Shown here: one piece after another, positions 1 through 6,918 of the stretch | How the letters are laid out: each line of letters starts with the position of its first letter | Numbering within the stretch: position 1 is the first letter of the stretch | DNA from: Alphaproteobacteria bacterium | GTDB lineage: Bacteria > Pseudomonadota > Alphaproteobacteria > Sneathiellales > Sneathiellaceae | Direction: 5' to 3' | NCBI GenBank assembly: GCA_006226265.1 | Contig: SBHH01000353.1 | Coordinates: 1 to 7,031, forward strand | Length of the DNA: 7,031 nt | Notes under the pieces: generated by a model | Databases searched by the model: none | What the model saw: only the letters and a program-made list of their open reading frames with translations | Told to the model about the DNA's origin: nothing | Made by a program: the position numbers and the translations under genes

Positions 1-5
1 AAGTA

Positions 6-20
6 ACATATATTATATGT
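6..20. repeat. 15-base inverted repeat over a promoter -10
   Basis: The arms ACATATA (6-12) and TATATGT (14-20) are perfect inverted copies around one central T. The repeat covers the TATAAT -10 of the predicted leftward promoter (17-12), so it could be an operator for that promoter. Part of the symmetry comes from simple AT alternation, so chance is a real alternative. The symmetry is visible directly; the regulatory role is inferred. Confidence 0.4.
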
Positions 21-40
21 ACTCAACGCTTCCATTGCAA
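12..40 (-). promoter_or_regulatory. Predicted sigma70-type promoter reading leftward out of the window
   Basis: On the minus strand there is a TTGCAA -35-like hexamer (40-35), a 17-base spacer (34-18) and a perfect TATAAT -10 (17-12). Transcription would start near position 5 and run into DNA left of the window. The strong terminator at 136-105 lies upstream, so this promoter would isolate the next leftward gene from the sulfatase operon. The -35 matches TTGACA at four of six positions. The gene it would serve cannot be seen. Confidence 0.45.
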
Positions 41-88
41 GAGGCAGTTGAGGGGGAGAGGGCAGAACAGCAGGAAACTGCAACGACC

Positions 89-102
89 GTGATGTGCATC
101 AC
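89..102. promoter_or_regulatory. CRP/FNR-like palindromic site
   Basis: GTGATG-TG-CATCAC is a perfect inverted repeat apart from its two central bases. It matches the CRP core GTGA-N6-TCAC and also the inner part of an FNR box, TGAT-N4-ATCA. Its centre (95.5) lies about 90 bases upstream of the start expected from the leftward promoter at 40-12, a distance compatible with activation from an upstream site. It also lies just past the operon terminator. The palindrome is seen directly; binding by a CRP/FNR-family protein is inferred. Confidence 0.4.
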
Positions 103-104
103 AG

Positions 105-136
105 AAAAACGGCCGCCCCTTTTTAAGGAACGGCCG
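105..136 (-). terminator. Strong rho-independent terminator of the five-gene operon
   Basis: Read on the minus strand, the 5' arm CGGCCGTTCCTT (136-125), loop AAA (124-122) and 3' arm AAGGGGCGGCCG (121-110) form a 12-pair stem with two G-U pairs. Five T residues follow at once (109-105). The hairpin begins 36 bases past the sulfatase stop codon, which marks the end of the operon. On the plus strand only a three-T run follows the stem, so it should work mainly leftward. Confidence 0.9.
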
Positions 137-172
137 GTTTCCGTCTTTAACAAACTCCGATGGGGGATTTTG

Positions 173-2410
173 TTATTCGCGAGACATTTCCGCCTTGCCG
201 ACGCCTTCGCCATCCAGCGTCTGGTCGCCCATCAGGACGGTCACCTTGCGAAGGAAGCCGGTAAATTCGAAGGGGGCGGCGTAATCGCTGACCGGATTGC
301 CCCGGTCCCGCCCGATATCGAGGCCGGACCAGGATATCAGCATGAAGAAACCGAGATGGCTTTCGGCATGACCCGCTTCCTCCCCGTCGATGAGGAGGGT
401 ATAGCGGCTCCGACCCATGCCCTTGCCCATTTTAGGTTTCTCTTCGCGCGTCAGCCGGTCAACTTTAAGGCCGAGCTTGCGGCGACCTGCGGGCACCTTT
501 TTATCGGAACGGACAACCACATGCTCCCCGCCGATATTGAGGTCATGGAAGAGATGGTCGTCCTTCATGTAAAGGCTGTAGCCCGACGTCGTGTCGCCAT
601 GGGCGATCAGCACGCCTTCCGCGCCTTCTTCTGGGATATCGGCATCGGCCTCGATCACATAGTTGCGGCTTCGAAGGTCTGGCGCGACGTCGGAGGGGAT
701 ATGCCCGACGCCCCGGTGGAAGACGGCCTTCCGCCGGTCGCCCTGCAGACGCTCCGCATTTTCGGCGAAGCGGGGCGCAAAACGGTCGTCGAGGGGGAGA
801 ACCTTGTGCTTTCTGGCTTCCTCCCACCAGGCGTCAACCATCTTTTGAAGCCGTTCCGGCTCCTCCGCCGCAAGGTCGCGGCATTCAGAGAAATCCTCGG
901 CGAGATGATAAAGCTCCCATATATCGTTCTCGAACGGGGTGCCCATGGGATGGAAGGCAACGGCTTTCCATCCGTCCTGCCAGAGGCCGCGATGGCCGAA
1001 CATTTCGAAATACTGCGGCGCATTGCGGGACGGGGCGGACGGATTGAACAGGCTTTCCTTGAAGCTCACCCCTTCGATTGGCTGCTGTTCGACCCCGTTT
1101 ACATGGGTCGGCGGCTCGATCCCGATTATGTCGAGCAGGGTCGGGACCACATCGCTGCAATGGGCGAACTGGTGGCGAAGCTCACCCTTCGCGGGCAGGC
1201 CCTTCGGCCAGGAAATGATCAGAGGATCGCGGATGCCGCCGCCATGGGTATTCTGCTTGTAGCGTTTGAGCGGGCTGTTCGCCGCCATGGCCCAGCCATG
1301 CGGGAAGTTGGTATGGGTATCGGGCCCGCCGATATCCTCGATCCGGGCGATTTTTTCCTCGACCGGTTCAGGCCGGAGGTTGAAGGGTCCCATGGCGTTT
1401 ACTAGGCCATTCCGCCCGCCTTCCTGGCTTGCCCCGTTATCGGAAAGGACAAGGATCAGGGTATTGTCCATCTGGTCGGTTTCTTCCAGGAAATCGATCA
1501 GGCGGGTGATATGCCGGTCCGTATGGTCCAGCATGCCCGCATAGGCAGATTGCAGGCGGGTATAGAGCCGACGTTCTTCATCCGAATGTTCGGCCCAGCC
1601 GCGCACCCCGTCATTCCGGGGCGGAAGCTCGGTCTCTTCCGGTACGATGCCGAATTCCTTCATGCGGGCGAGCCGTTCGCCCCGTTCCTTGTCCCAGCCG
1701 CCGTTAAAAACCTCATCATAGCTTTTGATGATGTCTTTCGGCGCCTGATGCGGCGCATGGCAGGCGCCAAAGGCGCACCAAAGCAGCCAGGGATTATCCT
1801 CGGCCCCTGCCTTGTGGTCGGCAAGATAGCGGATCGACTGATCGACCAGATCCTCGGTCAGGTGATAACCGGTCTCATAAGTGCCGGGCGGATCGACATG
1901 GCCGTTGTCGCGGACAAGCTCGGGCGCATATTGATCGGTTTCCGCATCCAAAAAGCCGTAATAGCGATCGAAGCCGCGGCTTAAGGGCCAGCCGTCGAAA
2001 GGGCCGGTTGGGCCGCTTTCGTTCAGGGACGTGACATGCCATTTGCCGATCATGTAGTTGCGATAGCCATGCGGGCGCAGCATCTCCGCAAGGGTGCCCG
2101 CCGACTTCGCGATCTTGCCGCGATAGCCCGGAAAGCCGCTGTCGAAATTCGCGAGGCAGCCGACGCCGACGGAATGATGGTTCCGCCCGGTGAGAAGCGC
2201 GGCCCGCGTCGTCGAGCACATGGCCGTCGTATGAAAGCCCGTATAGCGCACGCCCTTTTCAGCGATCCGGTCGATGGTCGGGGTCTTGATGGGAGAGCCG
2301 TAGCAGCCGAAATCGGAGAAGCCGACATCATCGAACAGAATGACGAGGATGTTCGGCGCCCCCTTGGGCGGCCGGACCGGATCCGGCCAGCTCGGTATAT
2401 AGTCACCCAT
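173..2410 (-). CDS. AtsA/AtsD-like type I sulfatase, 745 aa, with unusual Cys-Ser-Thr-Thr-Arg active-site motif
   Basis: Predicted to hydrolyse a sulfate ester (R-O-SO3-) to an alcohol or phenol plus sulfate. Visible family motifs: ILFDDVG with metal ligands D27-D28; the signature CSTTRAALLTGR starting at C65; GKWH at 122-125; CHAPH around H218; SDNG with D324 and N325; and K385 before HGGGI. Residues from about 560 to 745 resemble the C-terminal beta-sandwich of longer bacterial arylsulfatases (Pseudomonas AtsA is about 536 aa, mycobacterial AtsD-type proteins about 790). No signal peptide or membrane segment is visible, so a cytoplasmic location is likely. The frame stays open to 2770, but the start at 2410 is chosen because AAGG (2424-2421) lies ten bases upstream, homology begins there, and the longer version would overlap the acyl-CoA dehydrogenase. 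Residue 67 is Thr (ACG) where Pro is usual, which makes formylglycine activation uncertain. Last gene of the operon. Substrate unknown. Confidence 0.92.
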   Translation of the reverse strand: MGDYIPSWPDPVRPPKGAPNILVILFDDVGFSDFGCYGSPIKTPTIDRIAEKGVRYTGFHTTAMCSTTRAALLTGRNHHSVGVGCLANFDSGFPGYRGKIAKSAGTLAEMLRPHGYRNYMIGKWHVTSLNESGPTGPFDGWPLSRGFDRYYGFLDAETDQYAPELVRDNGHVDPPGTYETGYHLTEDLVDQSIRYLADHKAGAEDNPWLLWCAFGACHAPHQAPKDIIKSYDEVFNGGWDKERGERLARMKEFGIVPEETELPPRNDGVRGWAEHSDEERRLYTRLQSAYAGMLDHTDRHITRLIDFLEETDQMDNTLILVLSDNGASQEGGRNGLVNAMGPFNLRPEPVEEKIARIEDIGGPDTHTNFPHGWAMAANSPLKRYKQNTHGGGIRDPLIISWPKGLPAKGELRHQFAHCSDVVPTLLDIIGIEPPTHVNGVEQQPIEGVSFKESLFNPSAPSRNAPQYFEMFGHRGLWQDGWKAVAFHPMGTPFENDIWELYHLAEDFSECRDLAAEEPERLQKMVDAWWEEARKHKVLPLDDRFAPRFAENAERLQGDRRKAVFHRGVGHIPSDVAPDLRSRNYVIEADADIPEEGAEGVLIAHGDTTSGYSLYMKDDHLFHDLNIGGEHVVVRSDKKVPAGRRKLGLKVDRLTREEKPKMGKGMGRSRYTLLIDGEEAGHAESHLGFFMLISWSGLDIGRDRGNPVSDYAAPFEFTGFLRKVTVLMGDQTLDGEGVGKAEMSRE

Positions 2411-2471
2411 TGTTATTATTCCTTTTTTGGACTTGATTTCGACCGCGCGCGGCCCTCCCACCGGATGCGGA

Positions 2472-3647
2472 TTATTTCCGCACCGTTCCGTTATCGCCGA
2501 CCATGTTCTTGGTAAGCCGGGCGATGTTAAGCTGATGTATCTGACTGGTCCCCTCATAAAGACGGAACAGCCGGACGTCGCGGTAGAACCGCTCGATATT
2601 GCTGTAGTCGGCGACATAGCCGGAGCCGCCGAAAATCTGCACCGCGCGGTCGGCCACCCGGCCGCACATTTCGGTCGCGAAATATTTGCACATGGAGGCT
2701 TCGAGCGAGATATCGATGCCTTCATCGCGCTTGCGTGCCGTATCCAGAATAAGGGCTCGGGCCGCGGCAATATCCGTATGGCTGTCGGCCAGCATGGCCT
2801 GAACCAGCTGGAAATCTCCGATCGGGTTGTTGAACTGTTTGCGTTCCAGGGAATATTTCGTGGCCTCGTCCAGCATCCGCATGGCGGGGCCGGTGCTGAG
2901 GGCGGAAAGGTGGATGCGCTGCTTGTTGAGCGCTTTCATCGCCGTCTTGAAGCCGACACCTTCCTGACTGCCCAGCAGGTTTTCCGCCGGCACCCGGACA
3001 TTGTCGAAATAAACCTCCGAGACCGGAGAGCCTGACTGCCCCATCATCTTGTAGGGATCGCCCGTGGAAAGGCCGGGGGTGCCGCGCTCCACCAGAAAGG
3101 CGCTGATGCCCCGGTGGGTCGGATCGTTTGCATTGGTGCGCGCGAAAACTGTGAAAAGGTCGGAAATCGGCGCGTTGGTGATAAAGGCCTTCGATCCGTT
3201 CAGGATATAATGATCGCCATCGCGGACCGCCGATGTGGTGAGCGCGGTTGCTTCCGATCCGGCCTCCCGCTCGGTGAGAGCGAAGCAGCCAACAATCTCC
3301 CCTTTCGCAAGGCGGGGGAGGAAGCGTTCCTTTTGTTCCGCCGTCCCGTCCACGACGAGGGATTCGCTGCCGATGCCCGTATTGGTGCCGACGCGGGCGC
3401 GAAAGGCGACGGAGCAATAGGACAGCTCAAACGCCATCAGGACCAGTTCCTCCGTCGTCAGGCCCATCCCGCCATATTCCTCCGGGATTGACCAGCCGAA
3501 GAAATCATTGGCCTGCATGTCATCGACCAGATCGGCCGGAACCTCGTTAAGCTCGGCTACTCGGGCTTCGTTCGGAATGGCGACCTGCTCGACCCAGTTA
3601 CGGACCTTGTGACGATAGGTTTCGATGGCGTCTTTATTGCGTATCAT
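2472..3647 (-). CDS. Acyl-CoA dehydrogenase, 391 aa
   Basis: FAD enzyme predicted to introduce an alpha,beta double bond into an acyl-CoA, passing electrons to electron-transfer flavoprotein in the cytoplasm. The length is normal for the family. The N-terminal helical domain spans roughly 1-120. The FAD/substrate segment CFALTEREAGSEA (121-133) corresponds to the usual FALTEPxAGSDA. The beta-domain carries LNGSKAFITNA (149-159), where the common W of WITN is F. The C-terminal helical domain has RKQFNNPIGDFQLVQ (269-283), QIFGGSGY (337-344) and YEGTSQIHQ (364-372). E365 sits where medium-chain acyl-CoA dehydrogenase has its catalytic base, so the enzyme should be active. The ATG at 3647 has only a weak GAG upstream (GAGAAAAAAAT), so translation may depend partly on its upstream neighbour 35 bases away. 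Chain length and substrate cannot be read from sequence. A second, divergent family member begins at 6959. Confidence 0.93.
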   Translation of the reverse strand: MIRNKDAIETYRHKVRNWVEQVAIPNEARVAELNEVPADLVDDMQANDFFGWSIPEEYGGMGLTTEELVLMAFELSYCSVAFRARVGTNTGIGSESLVVDGTAEQKERFLPRLAKGEIVGCFALTEREAGSEATALTTSAVRDGDHYILNGSKAFITNAPISDLFTVFARTNANDPTHRGISAFLVERGTPGLSTGDPYKMMGQSGSPVSEVYFDNVRVPAENLLGSQEGVGFKTAMKALNKQRIHLSALSTGPAMRMLDEATKYSLERKQFNNPIGDFQLVQAMLADSHTDIAAARALILDTARKRDEGIDISLEASMCKYFATEMCGRVADRAVQIFGGSGYVADYSNIERFYRDVRLFRLYEGTSQIHQLNIARLTKNMVGDNGTVRK

Positions 3648-3682
3648 ATTTTTTTCTCGTTATTATTCGGCGCGGGCGGTGG

Positions 3683-4774
3683 TCAGCCCGCAAGCAGGCG
3701 GTTCATGTTGGCGAGTGCGCCGTCGGTCTCGGTGAGGAGCCGCTCCATGATCTCGGCGACCGTATGCATTTCATTGAACCAGGCGATGCTCTGCCCGGTC
3801 GCTTCATAGATCAGCGGCTCGATCTCATGCTCGTTAATCCCGGCGATGATGTCGGCGGTCAGCACCTGCTGGTACGGCATAGAAAGCGGTTTCGGTGCGC
3901 CCGGCGTGTCCCATTCCTCGGACCAAGCGGTCTTGATCAGGCGGCAGGGCTTGCCGCTGTGGCTGTAGGAGATTTTGGTATCCAGGCTGCCCGCTTTCAG
4001 AAGCTTGTTGGTGAGCGCTTCCGAGAGGGCATGCTCGCGCGAGGTGAGCCAGGCGGTGCCGAGCCAGACCCCTTGCGCCCCCAGTGCAAAGGAGGCCGCG
4101 ACATGCCGCCCGTGGCCGACGCCGCCTGCTGCGAGAACCGGGATATCGCCCGCGACATCGACGATCTGCGGAATGAGCGAGAAGGTGCCGATGGGGCCAG
4201 TATGGCCGCCTGCGTCATAGCCTTGCGCAACCAGCACATCGACGCCCGCCTCAATCGCCTTTTCCGCATGGCGCGGAGATCCGATCAGCGAGAAGGTGAT
4301 CTTGCCATATTCCTTTGCCTTCCGGATCATTTCAGCGGGCATGCCGACGGCGGAAGCGAAGCTGTGCGCGCCAGATTCAAGCGTGGCGGCGAGCTGCTCC
4401 TCAAAAAGCTGCTGGGAGCGGATCTGGGAGGAGAAGAAGGTCGGCTTGGTCGCCTTCGGCACCTTGTATTTGTCAGCGAGCTTGCAGATAAATTCTTTAT
4501 GTTCGCGCGGGAGCGCCTTGAGGCTTGCTGCCCGGTCCGTTTCCTCGCCGACCGAGGTCGGCAGCATCAGGTCGATGCCGAAGGGATGGTCGCCGAGTTC
4601 CTCTTTCATGATGCGGGCTTCTTCGGCAATTTCTTCCGGCATACTACGCGCGGCACCGAAAACCGGATAGCCGCCCACCTTGCCGATCGCCACCATCACA
4701 TCAATATTATGGGCGAGACCAAAAATCGGATTCTCTATGCCCATTTTTTTGCAGATCGGGGATGTGACGGTCAT
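3683..4774 (-). CDS. Nitronate monooxygenase/2-nitropropane dioxygenase-like flavin oxidoreductase, 363 aa
   Basis: An FMN-binding TIM-barrel protein of the NMO/NPD family. The best evidence is VAQGYDAGGHTG (182-193), equivalent to the AQGxEAGGHxG motif, with the likely catalytic H191. It is followed by the FMN-phosphate region PVLAAGGVGHGRH (212-224) and LGAQGVWLGTAWLTSREH (231-248). The usual N-terminal PMxG and GGLG motifs are altered: FGLAH (18-22) and GGYPVFGA (34-41) stand in their place. It may therefore be a divergent subgroup that does not act on nitronates. Family members are widely annotated as nitronate monooxygenases, but some work as enoyl- or ring-reducing flavoproteins in steroid and fatty-acid catabolism, which would fit the acyl-CoA genes on both sides better than denitration. 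The ATG at 4774 is preferred over M11 because AAAGGGAA lies about eight bases upstream. The gap to the IclR gene is 25 bases. Confidence 0.85.
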   Translation of the reverse strand: MTVTSPICKKMGIENPIFGLAHNIDVMVAIGKVGGYPVFGAARSMPEEIAEEARIMKEELGDHPFGIDLMLPTSVGEETDRAASLKALPREHKEFICKLADKYKVPKATKPTFFSSQIRSQQLFEEQLAATLESGAHSFASAVGMPAEMIRKAKEYGKITFSLIGSPRHAEKAIEAGVDVLVAQGYDAGGHTGPIGTFSLIPQIVDVAGDIPVLAAGGVGHGRHVAASFALGAQGVWLGTAWLTSREHALSEALTNKLLKAGSLDTKISYSHSGKPCRLIKTAWSEEWDTPGAPKPLSMPYQQVLTADIIAGINEHEIEPLIYEATGQSIAWFNEMHTVAEIMERLLTETDGALANMNRLLAG

Positions 4775-4799
4775 TCGGTTGTTCCCTTTATTCTTGTTT

Positions 4800-5645
4800 T
4801 TATGGTTGAACCTGATTTTCGAAAATATTGTAAAGCTTCAAGTTTTTAGCAACTTTCGCGAGGCGTGGTGCAAGATCGTTCTTGAACTCTTCCTTGCGGA
4901 CGCGATAGGCGGGGACACCGCAGGAAAGAGTGACGTAAAGCCCGTCCTTCGTCCGGCCTATGGGCGCTGACATGGCATAGATACTATCCCGCCATTCCCC
5001 GAAGGAAATACAGAAGCCCTGTTCGCGGCAGTCCTTTACCGCCTCGGCAATGCGTAATTTGGAGCGCTCCAGCGCCCCCGGGTAGGCGGCTTCCACCTCG
5101 ATATATTTCTCCGCCGTTTCTTCCTCCGACAACAGGGAAAGGAGTGCGCGGCCCGTCGCGCTGTCCGCCACGGGCACCATCATGCCGACTTCCGGCACAT
5201 GCGGGAAATTGGTGATATCGCCGATCGTCTGGATATAGACGGCATCGGGGCCGTTGAAGACGGCGAGCGAGACGTTGCCTTTCGCGAAATCCGCATATTC
5301 CTGCATCAGGCCCACGGCCTGACGCCGCCAGCGCATGCTGGAAAGAAGGGGGTAGGAGAGGGCGAGCAGGCCCGACGCCAGACGAAATCCGCCGTTCGGG
5401 TCGCGCCGGAGATAGCGCATCGCGATCAGCGTCTTGCAAAGCCTGGAAACGGTCGCCTTGTTGATGCCGATCTGGGCGGCAATCTGGGCGTTGGTGAGCG
5501 TCTGGTCGCCGTTTATGAAGCAGGAGAGAATCTCCAGCCCCCGGATCAGGGTGGTCGAGAGGGAACTGTCCCCCGCAATCCGTTCTGTCAGGGGGATATG
5601 GCGTCGTTCGACACGGTCGATCAGGTTGGTTGGCTCACTACTCAT
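4800..5645 (-). CDS. IclR-family transcriptional regulator, 281 aa
   Basis: Predicted DNA-binding regulator of this catabolic cluster. Residues about 30-95 form an N-terminal winged helix-turn-helix: STTLIRGLEIL opens it, LTNAQIAAQIGINKATVSRL (50-69) is the helix-turn-helix, and YLRRDPNGGFRLASG is the wing. The IclR effector-binding domain follows (about 105-275), with VPVADSATGRALLS (157-170) and CISFGEWRDSIYAMSAPI (212-229) matching the family's conserved blocks. Such proteins usually sense small organic acids, aromatics or their CoA-pathway intermediates, but the ligand here is unknown. The start codon overlaps the CoA-transferase stop as ATGA (5645-5642), suggesting coupled translation. 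It is unusual for the regulator to sit second within the operon rather than divergent from it. Autoregulation through the 6854-6958 region is a reasonable inference. Confidence 0.93.
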   Translation of the reverse strand: MSSEPTNLIDRVERRHIPLTERIAGDSSLSTTLIRGLEILSCFINGDQTLTNAQIAAQIGINKATVSRLCKTLIAMRYLRRDPNGGFRLASGLLALSYPLLSSMRWRRQAVGLMQEYADFAKGNVSLAVFNGPDAVYIQTIGDITNFPHVPEVGMMVPVADSATGRALLSLLSEEETAEKYIEVEAAYPGALERSKLRIAEAVKDCREQGFCISFGEWRDSIYAMSAPIGRTKDGLYVTLSCGVPAYRVRKEEFKNDLAPRLAKVAKNLKLYNIFENQVQP

Positions 5646-6853
5646 ATAATGCCTCTTTCCCGGCAGGCGTCGATCTCTTCGTCGCCCATGCCCAGCAGAT
5701 TTTTGAAGATGGCGCCATTATCCACGCCAAGACCCTTCGCCGTCCACCGGATTTTGCCCGGATTGCGAGTAAATTTCGGAACCACGTTCTGAAGCCGGAC
5801 GGTTCCGAAATCATCATCCTCAACGGAGGTAATCGCCTCGCGCGCCTGATATTGCGGATCGTTGAAAATCTGTTCCACGGAATAGATCGGCGCAATGGTG
5901 CCCTTTGCCTCGGCAAAGGCATTTAGCACTTCATCGAGTGTATGGGAGGCGATGAAGGCGCCGAAAATACTATCGAGTTCCGCGCCATTCTGGACCCGGA
6001 GAGCGTTGTTCGAATAGCGGGGGTCATCGGCAAGTTCCGGACGGCCGACGGCGGTTGCGTTATTGCGGAAGGTGGTGTTGGTGCTGCCCGCGAGCGAGAC
6101 ATAGCGCTTGTCGCGGGTCAGATAGACATCGGACGGGGCGGAATACTGGTTCTTGTTACCGCTCCGTTCCCGGACGACGCCGAGCTGGTCATATTCGATG
6201 GCGAGGAAGTCGAGGAGGCGGAAGGTTGCCTCGGTCAGGGAAAGGTCGATCTCCTCCCCGCCCGCGTCAGGGTTGCTTTTGACGCGGAACAGCGCCGCCA
6301 GAATGGACATGGCACCGAAGACGCCGCCAAAGGCGTCCGAGATCGGATAGCCGGTATGAACCGGCGGCCGGTCGCCATCGCCGGTAATATGGGTGAGGCC
6401 GCCCATGGCCTCGAAAATGCGGGCGAATCCCGGCTGGTTGATATAGGGACCATATTGCCCGAACGCGGTCACGCGAAGGATGACGAGGTTCGGATTGGCT
6501 TTCCACAGGGTTTCGCGATCAAGGCCCCAGCGATCGAGCGTGCCGGGACGGAAGTTTTCAAGAAGGACATCGAACTTCGGCAGCATTTCAAGGAAGAGTT
6601 TTGCGCCTTCCTCTTTCCGAAGATCGAGGGTGCCGAACTGCTTGCCCCGGTTTGCGGCTTTCCACCAGAGGGACTTGCCTTTCTTAAAGGGGGGGAATCC
6701 GCGCATGCCATCGCCGACGCCCGGCAGTTCCATCTTGACGACATCGGCGCCGAAATCGGCCAGCAAAGTGCCGGCGAAAGGGGCGGCGATAATCGTTGCG
6801 ATATCCAGAATGCGGAGGCCTGCAAGGGGGCCGAATTCACCTGTCGTTACCAT
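5642..6853 (-). CDS. CaiB/BaiF family III CoA-transferase, 403 aa
   Basis: Predicted to move CoA from an acyl-CoA donor to a free carboxylic acid, activating the pathway substrate or an intermediate in the cytoplasm. The full family pattern is present: GPLAGLRILDIATIIAAPFA (8-27), the LLADFGADVVKME block (30-42), NRGK (68-71), LLENFRPGT (97-105), RVTAFGQYGP (127-136) and GYPISDAFGG (168-177). D173 aligns with the catalytic aspartate that forms the covalent anhydride in formyl-CoA transferase. The length is typical. The start at 6853 is supported by AGGA (6863-6860) six bases upstream and by homology starting immediately. As first gene of the operon, it receives whatever promoter lies in the AT-rich gap upstream. 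The acid and CoA donor cannot be inferred; some relatives catalyse racemisation or lyase reactions instead. Confidence 0.93.
   Translation of the reverse strand: MVTTGEFGPLAGLRILDIATIIAAPFAGTLLADFGADVVKMELPGVGDGMRGFPPFKKGKSLWWKAANRGKQFGTLDLRKEEGAKLFLEMLPKFDVLLENFRPGTLDRWGLDRETLWKANPNLVILRVTAFGQYGPYINQPGFARIFEAMGGLTHITGDGDRPPVHTGYPISDAFGGVFGAMSILAALFRVKSNPDAGGEEIDLSLTEATFRLLDFLAIEYDQLGVVRERSGNKNQYSAPSDVYLTRDKRYVSLAGSTNTTFRNNATAVGRPELADDPRYSNNALRVQNGAELDSIFGAFIASHTLDEVLNAFAEAKGTIAPIYSVEQIFNDPQYQAREAITSVEDDDFGTVRLQNVVPKFTRNPGKIRWTAKGLGVDNGAIFKNLLGMGDEEIDACRERGII
5652..5658 (-). promoter_or_regulatory. Ribosome binding site of the IclR gene
   Basis: On the minus strand AAAGAGG (5658-5652) lies six bases before the ATG at 5645, inside the last codons of the CoA-transferase gene. 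Together with the ATGA overlap it fixes the IclR start and indicates translation linked to the upstream gene. Confidence 0.7.
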
Positions 6854-6889
6854 CGAATATCCTAATTTTTGCTTTTGTTAATGTGGCTA

Positions 6890-6918
6890 TTGACATGATC
6901 TGTTACTATATATAAAAC
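6890..6918 (+). promoter_or_regulatory. Predicted sigma70-type promoter of the plus-strand gene
   Basis: A perfect TTGACA -35 (6890-6895) is followed by TATAAA (6911-6916) after 15 bases, or by TAAAAC (6913-6918) after the more usual 17. Transcription would start near 6923-6925, giving a leader of about 35 bases. The spacing uncertainty may mean that the promoter needs an activator. Confidence 0.55.

Noticed and set aside
17..1405. Long 462-codon plus-strand reading frame
   Set aside because: It lies entirely antisense to the terminator and sulfatase C-terminal half. Its protein has no recognisable motif, and the opposite strand shows a full sulfatase. GC-rich genes commonly leave such shadow frames.
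2443..2452. CCGCGCGCGG palindrome in the gap between dehydrogenase and sulfatase genes, considered as a terminator
   Set aside because: It can form only a three- or four-pair stem and no T-run follows on the minus strand, so it is unlikely to end transcription. It may be a chance GC-rich palindrome.
2411..2770. Upstream extension of the sulfatase frame to an 865-aa protein
   Set aside because: The extra 120 residues resemble no sulfatase N-terminus and overlap the acyl-CoA dehydrogenase gene on the same strand. A ribosome binding site and conserved homology both place the start at 2410.
3764..4849. 361-codon plus-strand frame opposite the flavoprotein gene
   Set aside because: It has no family resemblance and is antisense to a gene with clear motifs, so it is a shadow frame.
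5942..6865. 307-codon plus-strand frame opposite the CoA-transferase gene
   Set aside because: Composition looks like the complement of a coding strand, it has no motif, and the opposite strand encodes a complete CaiB-type protein.
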